Assembly (NCBI RefSeq): GCF_025665335.1
Contig: NZ_CP106869.1
Span: forward strand, 1-64,000
Direction of reading: 5' to 3'
DNA: 64,000 nt
From: Xanthomonas sp. AM6
GTDB taxonomy: Bacteria; Pseudomonadota; Gammaproteobacteria; Xanthomonadales; Xanthomonadaceae
Shown here: positions 21,333 to 31,538 of the stretch, in pieces
Numbering within the stretch: the first letter of the stretch is position 1
Layout: every line of letters starts with the position of its first letter
The notes under the pieces: generated by a model
What the model saw: the letters and a program-made list of their open reading frames with translations, nothing else
Told to the model about the DNA's origin: nothing
Database searches by the model: none
Program-made: the position numbers and the translations under genes

Positions 21333-22349
21333 TCAGCCCTGCGCCGTGTCATGCTCCAGGTGATACCGCACCGCCTCGGCCACTTCGTTCCTCGAACCCA
21401 GGAATACCGGTACGCGCTGGTGCAGTTGCTCGGGTTGAATATCGAGGATGCGCTCGCGGCCGGTGCTGGCGGCGCCGCCGGCCTGCTCGACCAGCAGGCC
21501 CATCGGATTGGCCTCGTACATCAGGCGCAGCTTGCCGGGCTTGCCCGGGTCCTTCCTGTCCCAGGGGTAGATGAAGATGCCGCCGCGGGTGAGGATGCGG
21601 TGCACGTCGGCGACCATGCTGGCGATCCAGCGCATGTTGAAGTTCTTGCCGCGCGCGCCTTCGCTGCCGGCCAGCAGGTCGGCGACGTAGCGCTGCATCG
21701 GCGCTTCCCAGTGGCGCTGGTTGGACATGTTGATCGCGAATTCGCCGGTGTCTTCGGGAATGCGCATGTCGGCCTGGGTCAGCAGGAAGCTGCCTTCCTC
21801 GCGCTCCAGGGTGAAGGCGTGGGTGCCGTGGCCGAGGGTCAGCACCAGCATCGTGCTGGGGCCGTAGATGCAGTAGCCGGCCGCGACCTGGGCGGTGCCT
21901 GGTTGCAGGAAGTGCTCGTCGCCGGGCTTGTCGGTGCCGGGAGGCGCGCGCAGCACCGAGAAGATGGTGCCGACGGAGACGTTGACGTCGATGTTGGAGC
22001 TGCCGTCCAGCGGATCGAACAGCAGCAGGAAATCGCCGCTGGGATACTTGTCGGGCACCGGCTGGCTGTGGTCCATCTCCTCCGACGCGCACGCGGCCAG
22101 GTGGCCGCCCCAGGCGTTGGCTTCGAGCAGGATGTCGTTGCTGAGCACGTCCAGCTTCTTCTGCGCCTCGCCCTGCACGTTGCCGGTGCCGGCGTCGCCG
22201 AGCACGCCGCCCAGGGCGCCCTTGCTGACCGCGATGGAGATGCGCTTGCACGCGCGCGACACGATGGTGATGAGCTGGCGCAGTTCCGGGCCGATGCGGC
22301 CGGCGTGCTGTTCTTCGATCAGGAAGCGGGTCAGCGAGGTTCGCGACAT
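21333..22349 (-). CDS. fbp: Class I fructose-1,6-bisphosphatase
   Basis: The enzyme removes the 1-phosphate from fructose 1,6-bisphosphate in gluconeogenesis. The length of 338 fits class I. The metal-binding signature [22 protein letters not shown] is present in full, together with the C-terminal substrate motif [18 protein letters not shown]. It is monocistronic, with a strong hairpin downstream. Confidence 0.95.
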   Translation of the reverse strand: MSRTSLTRFLIEEQHAGRIGPELRQLITIVSRACKRISIAVSKGALGGVLGDAGTGNVQGEAQKKLDVLSNDILLEANAWGGHLAACASEEMDHSQPVPDKYPSGDFLLLFDPLDGSSNIDVNVSVGTIFSVLRAPPGTDKPGDEHFLQPGTAQVAAGYCIYGPSTMLVLTLGHGTHAFTLEREEGSFLLTQADMRIPEDTGEFAINMSNQRHWEAPMQRYVADLLAGSEGARGKNFNMRWIASMVADVHRILTRGGIFIYPWDRKDPGKPGKLRLMYEANPMGLLVEQAGGAASTGRERILDIQPEQLHQRVPVFLGSRNEVAEAVRYHLEHDTAQG

Positions 22350-22581
22350 GGGCGCAGGCAGCCTTTCATGGGGGAAGGCGCCTATTGTCGCGGCTGTTGC
22401 GTGAGATTTCGATTAGCGGGTGCGCGACGCGTCACCCTGCCGCAGGGAAAGTGTGCTGATGGGGGCGCATGCTGGGGGTGCCATGCGTCGGGGTTGAAGC
22501 TCCTCCCACAAGCGCTGCGCTTGCACAGAGTCGCGTGGCTGCCCATCACTGCGGGAACGACGATGGGCGCACATCGCGCAC

Positions 22582-22613
22582 AAAAAAGCCGGAAACGCGT
22601 GCGCTTCCGGCTT
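22582..22613 (-). terminator. Terminator after the aminotransferase gene
   Basis: AAGCCGGAA (22587-22595) and TTCCGGCTT (22605-22613) form a 9-bp stem. On the minus strand a T-run follows (read as AAAAAA at 22582-22587 on the plus strand). Confidence 0.88.
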
Positions 22614-22635
22614 CGTGCTGCAGCCTCGCGGCGGA

Positions 22636-23838
22636 TCAGCCCTTGTGCACGGCGGCCACGGCCTGGGTCACGTAGTCCAGGTTGTTCTGGCTCAGCGCGG
22701 CCACGCAGATGCGGCCGGTGCCGACGGCGTAGATGCCGAACTCGTCGCGCAGCCGGTCCACCTGCGCCTTGCTCAGGCCGGAGTACGAGAACATGCCGGC
22801 CTGCTGCTGGATGAAGCCGAACTCCGGCGCGCCGAGGGCGGCCAGCTTCTGCACCATGCCGGCGCGCAGGGCGTGGATGCGCTCGCGCATCTCGGTCAGT
22901 TCCTGCTCCCACATCGCGCGCAGCTCGGGGCTGTTGAGCACGCCGGCCACCAGCGCAGCGCCGTGCGTGGACGGGCTGGAGTAGATGGTGCGGATGATGC
23001 GCTTGACCTGCGACTGCACCGCCTTGCTCTCGGCCGCGGTGGCCGAGACCACCGACAGCGCGCCGACGCGCTCGCCGTACAGCGAGAACGACTTGGAATA
23101 CGAGCTGGCGACCACGTAGCTGTCCACGCCGGCCTCGGCCAGCAGGCGCACCGCGTAGGCGTCCTCGTCGATGCCCTTGTCGAAGCCCTGGTAGGCGATG
23201 TCGACGAACGGGAACAGGTTGCGCTCCTTCAGCAGCGCGGCGACGGTGCGCCATTGTTCCCGGGTCAGGTCGGCGCCGGTCGGGTTGTGGCAGCACGCGT
23301 GCAGCAGCACCACGCTGCCCGGCGCGAGCCGGTTGAGGTCGGCGAGCATGCCGGCGAAGTCCAGGCCGTGCGTGGCCGCATCGAAATAGGTGTACTCGAC
23401 CACGTCGAAGCCGGCGGCGGAGAACACCGCGCGGTGGTTCTCCCAGCTCGGGTTGCTGATGGCGATGGTCGAGGTGGACAGCAGTTTCTTCAGCAGGTCC
23501 GCGCCCACGCGCAGGGCGCCGCTGCCGCCGATGGTCTGCGAGGTGGCGACGCGGCCGGCGGCCAGCAGCGGCGAGTCAGCGCCGAACAGCAGCTTCTGCG
23601 TGGCCAGGTCGTACGCCGGCAGGCCGTCGATCGGCAGGTAGCCGCGCGGCTTGGCGTCCTGCGCCAGTTGCTGCTCGATCTGCTGCACGGCGCGCAGCAG
23701 CGGGATGCGACCGCTCTCGTCGTAATAGATGCCCACGCCCAGGTTGACCTTGGTCGGGCGCGAATCGGCATTGTAGGCCTCGGTCAGGCCCAGGATCGGG
23801 TCGCCTGGGACCTGTTCCACGTTTGCAAAGAAGGACAC
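22636..23838 (-). CDS. tyrB: Aromatic amino acid aminotransferase
   Basis: This PLP enzyme of fold type I (aspartate aminotransferase subgroup I-alpha, 400 residues) transfers the amino group between aromatic amino acids and 2-oxoglutarate. The lysine that binds PLP is in SSYSKSFSLYGERVGA, and other marks are HACCHNPTGADLT and VDIAYQGFDKG. The start is a GTG. AspC-like activity is also possible, since the two are hard to tell apart by eye. Confidence 0.88.
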   Translation of the reverse strand: MSFFANVEQVPGDPILGLTEAYNADSRPTKVNLGVGIYYDESGRIPLLRAVQQIEQQLAQDAKPRGYLPIDGLPAYDLATQKLLFGADSPLLAAGRVATSQTIGGSGALRVGADLLKKLLSTSTIAISNPSWENHRAVFSAAGFDVVEYTYFDAATHGLDFAGMLADLNRLAPGSVVLLHACCHNPTGADLTREQWRTVAALLKERNLFPFVDIAYQGFDKGIDEDAYAVRLLAEAGVDSYVVASSYSKSFSLYGERVGALSVVSATAAESKAVQSQVKRIIRTIYSSPSTHGAALVAGVLNSPELRAMWEQELTEMRERIHALRAGMVQKLAALGAPEFGFIQQQAGMFSYSGLSKAQVDRLRDEFGIYAVGTGRICVAALSQNNLDYVTQAVAAVHKG

Positions 23839-23989
23839 GGCGGTACTCGTTCGTTGGCGAAGGGTGGGGGCCGGGAGGAACCGGAGCCGGCGCGGTCAAA
23901 CGCCTCATCCTAACAAACGCAGGCCTTGCGTGGCGGGGCTTTGCGCCGCGCCGCGTGCGGCCCGGCGGCGCATGCGCGATGATGGCCGC

Positions 23990-26113
23990 ATGCCCAATCG
24001 CCATCCCCTCGCCCTGCTCTGCGGTCTCTGCGCCGCGGGGCTGTCGCCCGCCGTCTGCGCCGCCGCCGATGCCGACCCCGCCACCCTGCCGGTGGTGCAG
24101 GTCCAGGCCGCGCGGGTCGGCGGGGTGGACGACTTCGACCTGCCGGCCTCGCTGACCACGATCGGCCTGGGCGACAGCGACCGCACCGGCGTGCAGGTCT
24201 CCGAAGCCCTGTCCGGCGTGCCCGGGCTGCTGGCGCGCGACCGCCAGAACTACGCGCAGGACACCCAGCTGTCGATCCGCGGCTTCGGCGCGCGCTCGGC
24301 GTTCGGCGTGCGCGGCGTGCGCCTGCTGCTGGACGGCATCCCGGCGACGATGCCGGACGGCCAGGGCCAGCTGTCGCACTTCAACCTGCTCGGCGCCGAG
24401 CGCATCGAGGTGCTGCGCGGCCCGTTCTCGGCGCTGTACGGCAACTCCTCCGGCGGCGTGGTGCAGCTGTGGAGCGGCGACGGCCAGCCCGACGATCCGT
24501 GGCGGCTGCGCAGCACCGTCGGCAGCAACGGCACGTTCAGCGCCGGGGCGCAGCTGCAGGGCCAGCAGGGCCGCGTGCACTACAACGTCGCCGCCACCCA
24601 CTTCCGCACCGACGGCTACCGCGACCACAGCCAGGCGCGGCGCGAATCGGTCAACGCCAAGTTCGGCTTCGACCTGGCCCCGGGCCGGCGCCTGGACCTG
24701 CTGCTGAACTACCTGGACGCGCCCTGGGCGCAGGATCCGCTGGGCCTGACCCGCGCCCAGTTCAACGCCGATCCGCAGCAGGCCACCTCGGTGGCGACCC
24801 AGTTCGACACGCGCAAGTCCACGCGCCAGGCGCAGGCCGGGGCGATCTTCACCCAGCAGCTGGACCGGCAGACCTGGCGGCTGATGGGCTATGCCGGGCG
24901 CCGCGACGTGCAGCAGTACCTGGCGATACCGGTGGCGGTGCAGGCCAATCCGCTGCACGCTGGCGGGCTGATCGACCTGGACGGCGACTACGGCGGCGTC
25001 GATGCGCGCTGGGCCTGGCAGGGCGAACTGGGCGGGCGCCCGTTCCAGTTCACCGTCGGCGCCAACGCCGACCGCCAGAAGCAGCACCGCACCGGCTACG
25101 AGAACTTCGCCGGCACCGCGCTGGGGGTGAAGGGGCGGTTGCGCCGCGACCAGGAGGACCAGGTGCAGAACGTGGACCAGTTCGCGCAGGCCTGGTGGCA
25201 GTTCGGCGAGCGCTGGTCGCTGCTGGCCGGGCTGCGCCACAGCCGGGTGCGGTTCCGTTCCGACGACGCCTACATCGTCGGCCGCAATCCGGACGACAGC
25301 GGCAGCACCGATTATTCGGCGACCACGCCGGTGGCCGGGCTGGTGTTCCGCGCCAGCGACGCCCTGCGCTTCTACGCCTCGGCCGGGCGCGGCTTCGAGA
25401 CGCCGACCTTCAACGAGCTGGGCTACCGCAACGACGGCGGCGCCGGGCTGGCGCTGGACCTGGCCGCGGCCAGGAGCGAGAACCTGGAAGTGGGCGCGAA
25501 ATGGCGCGACCAGGCCGGCGCGGCGTGGGAAGCGGCGCTGTTCCGCGCCAGCACCGACGACGAGCTGGCGGTGGCCAGCAACACCAACGGCCGCAGCACC
25601 TACCGCAACATCGGCCGCACCCGCCGCCAGGGCGCCGAGGCCAGCTATCTGCTGCCGCTGGGCGACACCGCGCAGCTGCAGCTGTCCTACACCTGGCTGC
25701 AGGCGACCGTGCGCCAGGCCTACCTGACCTGCGCCAGCAGCGGCTGCGCCGCGCCCACCGCGCGGGTGGCGGCCGGTGCGCGCCTGCCCGGCGTGCCGCG
25801 CCAGCAGTTGTTCGCGCGCTGGCAGTGGCAGCCGCGCGCGTGGCAGTTCGCGGTCGAAGGCGTGGCCGCCGGCAACACCGTGGCCAACGACCTGGCCACC
25901 GAGACCGCGCCCGGCTACGCGCTGCTGAACCTGGAAGCCTCGCGCCGCTGGAGCACCGCGCACGGCGCGCTGCGCACCTTCGCGCGCATCGACAACGCGC
26001 TCGACCACGCCTACATCGGCTCGGTCATCGTCAACGACGGCAACGGCCGCTATTACGAGCCGGGGCCGGACCGCGGCTATACCGTCGGCCTGCAATGGGA
26101 TTTCGCGCACTGA
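23990..26113 (+). CDS. TonB-dependent outer-membrane receptor
   Basis: The protein has 707 residues. A signal peptide (MPNRHPLALLCGLCAAG, cut near AAADA) is followed by a TonB-box-like stretch LPVVQVQAARV and a plug domain (about 45-160; QLSIRGFGARSAFGVRGVRLLLDGIP). A 22-strand barrel follows and ends in an aromatic strand (YTVGLQWDFAH). The siderophore or other substrate cannot be read from the sequence. An upstream in-frame ATG (23972) is possible. The next gene encodes a small exported protein, probably cotranscribed. Confidence 0.9.
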   Translation: MPNRHPLALLCGLCAAGLSPAVCAAADADPATLPVVQVQAARVGGVDDFDLPASLTTIGLGDSDRTGVQVSEALSGVPGLLARDRQNYAQDTQLSIRGFGARSAFGVRGVRLLLDGIPATMPDGQGQLSHFNLLGAERIEVLRGPFSALYGNSSGGVVQLWSGDGQPDDPWRLRSTVGSNGTFSAGAQLQGQQGRVHYNVAATHFRTDGYRDHSQARRESVNAKFGFDLAPGRRLDLLLNYLDAPWAQDPLGLTRAQFNADPQQATSVATQFDTRKSTRQAQAGAIFTQQLDRQTWRLMGYAGRRDVQQYLAIPVAVQANPLHAGGLIDLDGDYGGVDARWAWQGELGGRPFQFTVGANADRQKQHRTGYENFAGTALGVKGRLRRDQEDQVQNVDQFAQAWWQFGERWSLLAGLRHSRVRFRSDDAYIVGRNPDDSGSTDYSATTPVAGLVFRASDALRFYASAGRGFETPTFNELGYRNDGGAGLALDLAAARSENLEVGAKWRDQAGAAWEAALFRASTDDELAVASNTNGRSTYRNIGRTRRQGAEASYLLPLGDTAQLQLSYTWLQATVRQAYLTCASSGCAAPTARVAAGARLPGVPRQQLFARWQWQPRAWQFAVEGVAAGNTVANDLATETAPGYALLNLEASRRWSTAHGALRTFARIDNALDHAYIGSVIVNDGNGRYYEPGPDRGYTVGLQWDFAH

Positions 26114-26187
26114 GCCTGCTGCCGCCGCGATCGCGCCGTTCGCGCGACTTGCGGCTGCCCTCGTCCCCTCCTCTCCAGGATCCGCCG

Positions 26188-26523
26188 ATGAGAACCGCCC
26201 TGTTGCTGCTCCTTGCCGCCCTCGCGCCGGCCACCGCGCCGGCCGCCTCGATCACCGGCACGCTGGTCGCCGGTGGCGGCGTCGACGACATGACCATCGT
26301 CGTGCGCGCGGCCGACGGCAAGAAAGTGGAAGCGTATTGCGCGACGCAGTGCGGCGACTGGTTCGTCGCCGAGCCGGAGAGCGACGTGTTCGTACTGAAG
26401 CAGGCGTTCAAGGGAAAGCGGGTCGCGCTGGATTACGCCACCGAAGCCAATGGCGACCGCATCGCCGGCCCGGGCCCGGACGACCGGCTGCTGTTCGTGA
26501 AGCGCGTGCGCCTCTTGCCGTGA
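26188..26523 (+). CDS. Small exported protein after the receptor
   Basis: The protein has 111 residues: a signal peptide MRTALLLLLAALAPATAPAA, then a beta-rich domain with two cysteines (AYCATQCGDWF) and a C-terminal LLFVKRVRLLP. CAGGA is well placed before the ATG. It lies 74 bp after the receptor stop and may act with it in the periplasm. I do not recognise the family. Confidence 0.65.
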   Translation: MRTALLLLLAALAPATAPAASITGTLVAGGGVDDMTIVVRAADGKKVEAYCATQCGDWFVAEPESDVFVLKQAFKGKRVALDYATEANGDRIAGPGPDDRLLFVKRVRLLP

Positions 26524-27050
26524 GGTCGCGTTCGCGCGGCGTCGCCATCGCCGATGGCGGTGGCCCGTTGCCATCCGGATGACGCCACGCGAGGCGTGTT
26601 CGCGCATGGACGCAGGTTGCGCCACGTGCGGCGCGCGCTGTGGCCCCTTCGCGACCGCCATGGGCGACGCGCGAGAACGGACAGCGTGGAGGGGGCGCCG
26701 TCCATGGGCGCACCCGGATGCGAAAGCCTGCGGCATGTCGCCGCAATGGGCGCAGGGACAGTGACGTTGGCGCCCGCTGCGGAGCCTGGTACGTGGCAGC
26801 CGCACTCGACGCTGGAGGCCTTTCGCGGCATTGCCATCGCACGCGTGAGCGCGGCACGCCGGCACCGCGCGGTAGGCGAAACGGCGTGAGGGAAATCAGA
26901 AGAACCGGGCCGAGGTGTCTACGAAACACGGTTGAGGTGTCTACCGGGAACGGCCGGTTCGCTGGCGGCCGCGCCGCGGCCGGAGATAGGTTAGTGCCGC
27001 GTTTCGCAGGACCCTTTCCTACCTCAATCGATACATAGCCGGAGATCGAC
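26524..27050. other. Intergenic, short direct repeat only
   Basis: I find no gene in these 527 bp. The only structure is GAGGTGTCTAC occurring twice in direct orientation at 26912-26922 and 26934-26944, exactly 22 bp apart, which could be a repressor site or the remnant of a mobile-element end. The promoter of the next gene should lie after it. Confidence 0.5.
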
Positions 27051-27440
27051 ATGGACGAGAAAGCCGACAAGGCCATCCTGGCCGAGGGTGTCAGTGCGAC
27101 GAGTTACCAGGGCACGTTCGTCGTCAACAATGGCACCGGACAGACCATCACCAACGTCAGCGTGAAACACACGTGCGGAAACTTCGTCAACACGTCGGTG
27201 GCCGTATCGCTGGCGCCGGGCGAGTCGGCGCCGCCGGTGGTCCTGCAGGCGCAGACCGGTTCCAACGACTACTGGAGCCTGTCGTTCCAGATGGGCGACG
27301 TCTCGCGCAGCCGCAACAGCAAGCAGTGCAACTACGAGCCCGAAGATGCGCCGAACACCTGCGTCATCGCCCTGTACAACGACAGCTTCAGCGTGATCAC
27401 GCCGAAGAGTTCGCCGTGCCTGAATAACTCCTACGATTGA
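27051..27440 (+). CDS. Beta-sandwich-like protein of unknown family
   Basis: The protein has 129 residues and no signal peptide. Alternating short hydrophobic strands with many Asn, Thr and Ser (FVVNNGTGQTITNVSVKHTC, then LAPGESAPPVVLQAQTGSND) suggest an immunoglobulin-like or lectin-like fold. Four cysteines could form disulfides. GGAGATCGAC precedes the ATG. I see a faint likeness to the domain named after daf-2-regulated nematode proteins but do not rely on it. Its lower GC and isolated position hint at acquisition. Confidence 0.6.
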   Translation: MDEKADKAILAEGVSATSYQGTFVVNNGTGQTITNVSVKHTCGNFVNTSVAVSLAPGESAPPVVLQAQTGSNDYWSLSFQMGDVSRSRNSKQCNYEPEDAPNTCVIALYNDSFSVITPKSSPCLNNSYD

Positions 27441-27495
27441 GGTAGTCGCCTGAGGCGCATCCGAAGCACGCTGTCTGGCGAACTTGCGGCAAGTG

Positions 27496-27562
27496 TGTGG
27501 GAGCGGTGTCGGTCGCGATGGGTTTGCCGGTAAGGCCTGTCGCGGCTGAAGCCGCTCCTACA
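27496..27562. repeat. REP pair (inverted)
   Basis: TGTGGGAGCGG at the left and CGGCTGAAGCCGCTCCTACA at the right are REP arms in inverted orientation, between the 129-residue gene and the 3' end of the sigma-54 activator gene. Confidence 0.75.
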
Positions 27563-27689
27563 TGTGTCATGTCCGTGGCACTGGTGGCGCCGCGCAGGGT
27601 GGAACGAGCACCATTGCGGCGCAGCGCTTCGCCGGCCGTGCATGGCGGACCATCCGCGGCGCCCTTCGCCTGCTGATCCACGTGGCCGT

Positions 27690-29627
27690 TCAGCGCGCGC
27701 CGAGTCCGAGCCGGCGGTACAGCGTGCTGCGGCTGACGCCGAGCTGGCGCGCGGCGCGGGCGACGTTGCCGCCGCAGGCGTCCAGTGCCTGGCGCATCGC
27801 GCTCAGGGCCAGGCTGTCCAGATCGGCAGCCTGGACCACCGCGCTGGGGCGCGCTTCTGTCCTGCCGTCGGTCGTTCCGCCCTGCCCCGGCGTGGCGCCG
27901 CCGACTGCAGCCATGCCGCGCCCGGCGCCGGGCAGATAGGCCGGCAACGCGTCGGCGTCCACCTCGGCGCCGGCGTCGCTCAGCGCGACCAGCGTGCGCA
28001 GGCAGGCCACCAGCTGGCGCAGGTTGCCCGGCCACGGGTAGGCGCTCAGCGCGGCCAGCGCGGCATCGGTGAGGCGCCGGCCCTGCCCCACCCGCGCCCA
28101 CAGCTCCTGCACCAGCGCGCGGCGGTCCGGGTGCGCGTGCAGCGCCGGGATCTGCACGCTGTGGTGGGCGATGCGGTAGTACAGGTCGGGCCGGAAGCGC
28201 TGCTCGGCCATCGCCGCGTCCAGGTCGCGGTGGGTGGCGCAAATCAGCGCGAAATCCAGTTTCACCGGCTTGCCGCCGCCCAGCGGCAGCAGCTCGCGCT
28301 CCTGCAGCACGCGCAGCAGGCGCGGTTGCAGCGCGATCGGCATGTCGCCGATCTCGTCCAGGAACAGCACGCCGCCGTCGGCCTGGCGCAGCAGGCCGGG
28401 GCTGCCGTGCTTGCGCGCGCCGGTGAAGGCGCCGTCCTCGTAGCCGAACAGTTCGGCCTCGATCAGCCCTTCCGGCAGCGCCGCGCAGTTCACCGCGACG
28501 AACGGCTTGCCGGCGCGCGCGCTGCGCCGGTGCAGTTCGCGCGCGAACACTTCCTTGCCGGTGCCGGTTTCGCCCTGCACCAGCACCGGCAGCTGCGCAT
28601 CGAGCACGCGCCGCGCACGCTCCAGCGCCAGTTCCTGCGTGGCATCGAACAGCGGCGCGTCGGCGCCGGGCCGCGCGCGCGTGGCTGCGGACACGGTGAT
28701 CGGCGACTGCGGCGAACGCCGCCGCGGCCGTTCGTCGCCGGCGCCGTCCACGCGGCCGTGCAACGCGCGGCCCTGCAGGTCGAACACGCTGCCCTGCTGG
28801 CGCAGCCGCGACAGCGGTTCCTCGAACAAGGCGTCGTACGGCGCGCGGCCGAGGTCGTGGCGTTCCAGTCCGAACAGGCGCAGGCCGGCGCCGTTGGCCG
28901 CGACCAGCTTGCCGTTGCGGAACGCGAGCAGGCCTTCGCGCGCGGTGCCGAGCAGCGCCGGGTCGTGGTGGACGCGCAGCAGCTCGCAGCCGGGGATGCC
29001 GTCGTCGAAGTAGCGGTGTTCGATGCTGGCCACCGCCCTGCGCGCCAGGCCCAGCGCGTGCATGTGCTGCACGCTGGCCTCGCCGGAGATGTCGAGCACG
29101 CCGGCGAGCTGGCCGTAGGGGTCGAAGATCGGCACCGCCGCGCAGCTGAGGATCTGGTGCGGCGCGAAGTAGTGCTCGCCGCCGCGCACTTCCAGCGAGC
29201 GGCTCTCGACGATGGCGGTGCCGATCGCGTTGGTGCCGACCTGGGTCTCGCTCCAGCATGCGCCTGGCATCAGCGCCACGCGCCCGGCCTTGTCGAGGAA
29301 GCCCGGGCTGCCTTCGGCGTCGAGGATCCAGCCGGCCTCGTCGGTCAGCAGCACGATGCTGCCGGTGGCGGCGGCATCGCCGGCCAGGCCTTCCAGTTCG
29401 GCGCGGGCCAGCCGCCACAGGCGCTCGTGCGCCTCGCGCAGTTCGCGCAGGCGCGGCGCGCTAACCGGCTCGATCGGCGGCGTGCCGCGCGCGGTCAGGC
29501 CCAGCCGCTGGCAGCGTTGCCACGACTGCAGGATGGTGTCCGGCACCTGGCCGACCGGGGCGCCGCCGCGCTCGAAGAACATCCGGCGCGCGTGGCCGAG
29601 CTGGTGGTGCGATTGCGGGTGCGCCAT
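27690..29627 (-). CDS. acoR: AcoR-like sigma-54-dependent activator
   Basis: The protein has 645 residues. An N-terminal GAF-type sensor (about 60-240; ETQVGTNAIGTAI, FDPYGQLAGVLDISG) is typical of AcoR. A PAS-like segment follows, then the AAA+ domain with Walker A GETGTGKE (about 350) and the sigma-54-contacting GAFTGA loop at 399-404. A C-terminal Fis helix-turn-helix reads GNVARAARQLGVSRSTLYRRL. The start at 29627 is MAHPQSHHQLGHARR. Much longer open frames upstream run antisense to the dehydrogenase and are rejected. It is divergent from the aldehyde dehydrogenase gene, which has a -24/-12 promoter, so direct activation in response to acetoin, alcohol or aldehyde is likely. Confidence 0.92.
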   Translation of the reverse strand: MAHPQSHHQLGHARRMFFERGGAPVGQVPDTILQSWQRCQRLGLTARGTPPIEPVSAPRLRELREAHERLWRLARAELEGLAGDAAATGSIVLLTDEAGWILDAEGSPGFLDKAGRVALMPGACWSETQVGTNAIGTAIVESRSLEVRGGEHYFAPHQILSCAAVPIFDPYGQLAGVLDISGEASVQHMHALGLARRAVASIEHRYFDDGIPGCELLRVHHDPALLGTAREGLLAFRNGKLVAANGAGLRLFGLERHDLGRAPYDALFEEPLSRLRQQGSVFDLQGRALHGRVDGAGDERPRRRSPQSPITVSAATRARPGADAPLFDATQELALERARRVLDAQLPVLVQGETGTGKEVFARELHRRSARAGKPFVAVNCAALPEGLIEAELFGYEDGAFTGARKHGSPGLLRQADGGVLFLDEIGDMPIALQPRLLRVLQERELLPLGGGKPVKLDFALICATHRDLDAAMAEQRFRPDLYYRIAHHSVQIPALHAHPDRRALVQELWARVGQGRRLTDAALAALSAYPWPGNLRQLVACLRTLVALSDAGAEVDADALPAYLPGAGRGMAAVGGATPGQGGTTDGRTEARPSAVVQAADLDSLALSAMRQALDACGGNVARAARQLGVSRSTLYRRLGLGAR

Positions 29628-29638
29628 GGCGGCTCCAC

Positions 29639-29655
29639 TGTCGCAAATTGCGACA
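29639..29655. promoter_or_regulatory. Candidate activator binding palindrome
   Basis: TGTCGCAAATTGCGACA has perfect 8-bp arms. It lies 11 bp before the activator start codon and about 140 bp upstream of the sigma-54 promoter, a normal enhancer distance. A second palindrome, GGTGTT/AACACC, lies at 29668-29685. Confidence 0.55.
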
Positions 29656-29796
29656 GGTGTTGAGACGGGTGTTCCGATAAACACCACATCCGGCGCGCGC
29701 ACGCAATCGGCAGGCGTGATGCGGCGCAGCACGAACCGGGCAAGCACTGCGCTGCGGCGGGACGTAGGTGCGTGACGCAATGCAGCAGCCGGAACT

Positions 29797-29811
29797 TGGC
29801 ATCGCCCTTGC
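29797..29811 (+). promoter_or_regulatory. Sigma-54 (-24/-12) promoter
   Basis: TGGCATCGCCCTTGC has GG and GC separated by exactly ten bases and matches the TGGCAC-N5-TTGC consensus well. It lies 57 bp before the aldehyde dehydrogenase ATG. Confidence 0.8.
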
Positions 29812-29867
29812 GGTAACCAGGGACACCGGATGGCACCCCATCCTTCCCTACCGCCGCAGGAGACACG

Positions 29868-31397
<1,530 letters not shown>

Positions 31398-31538
31398 GTG
31401 CCGCCGCGACGTGCACGGCGCGGGAGCGGTACTGCCGGCCCCGGCAGTACCGCGTTTCCGGCGCGTCCGGCGGCGTCGGCCTGCGCGCGGCAGGTGCTGC
31501 GCGCGCAGGCAGGACGCCGCCCGCCGGCGATGACCGGA

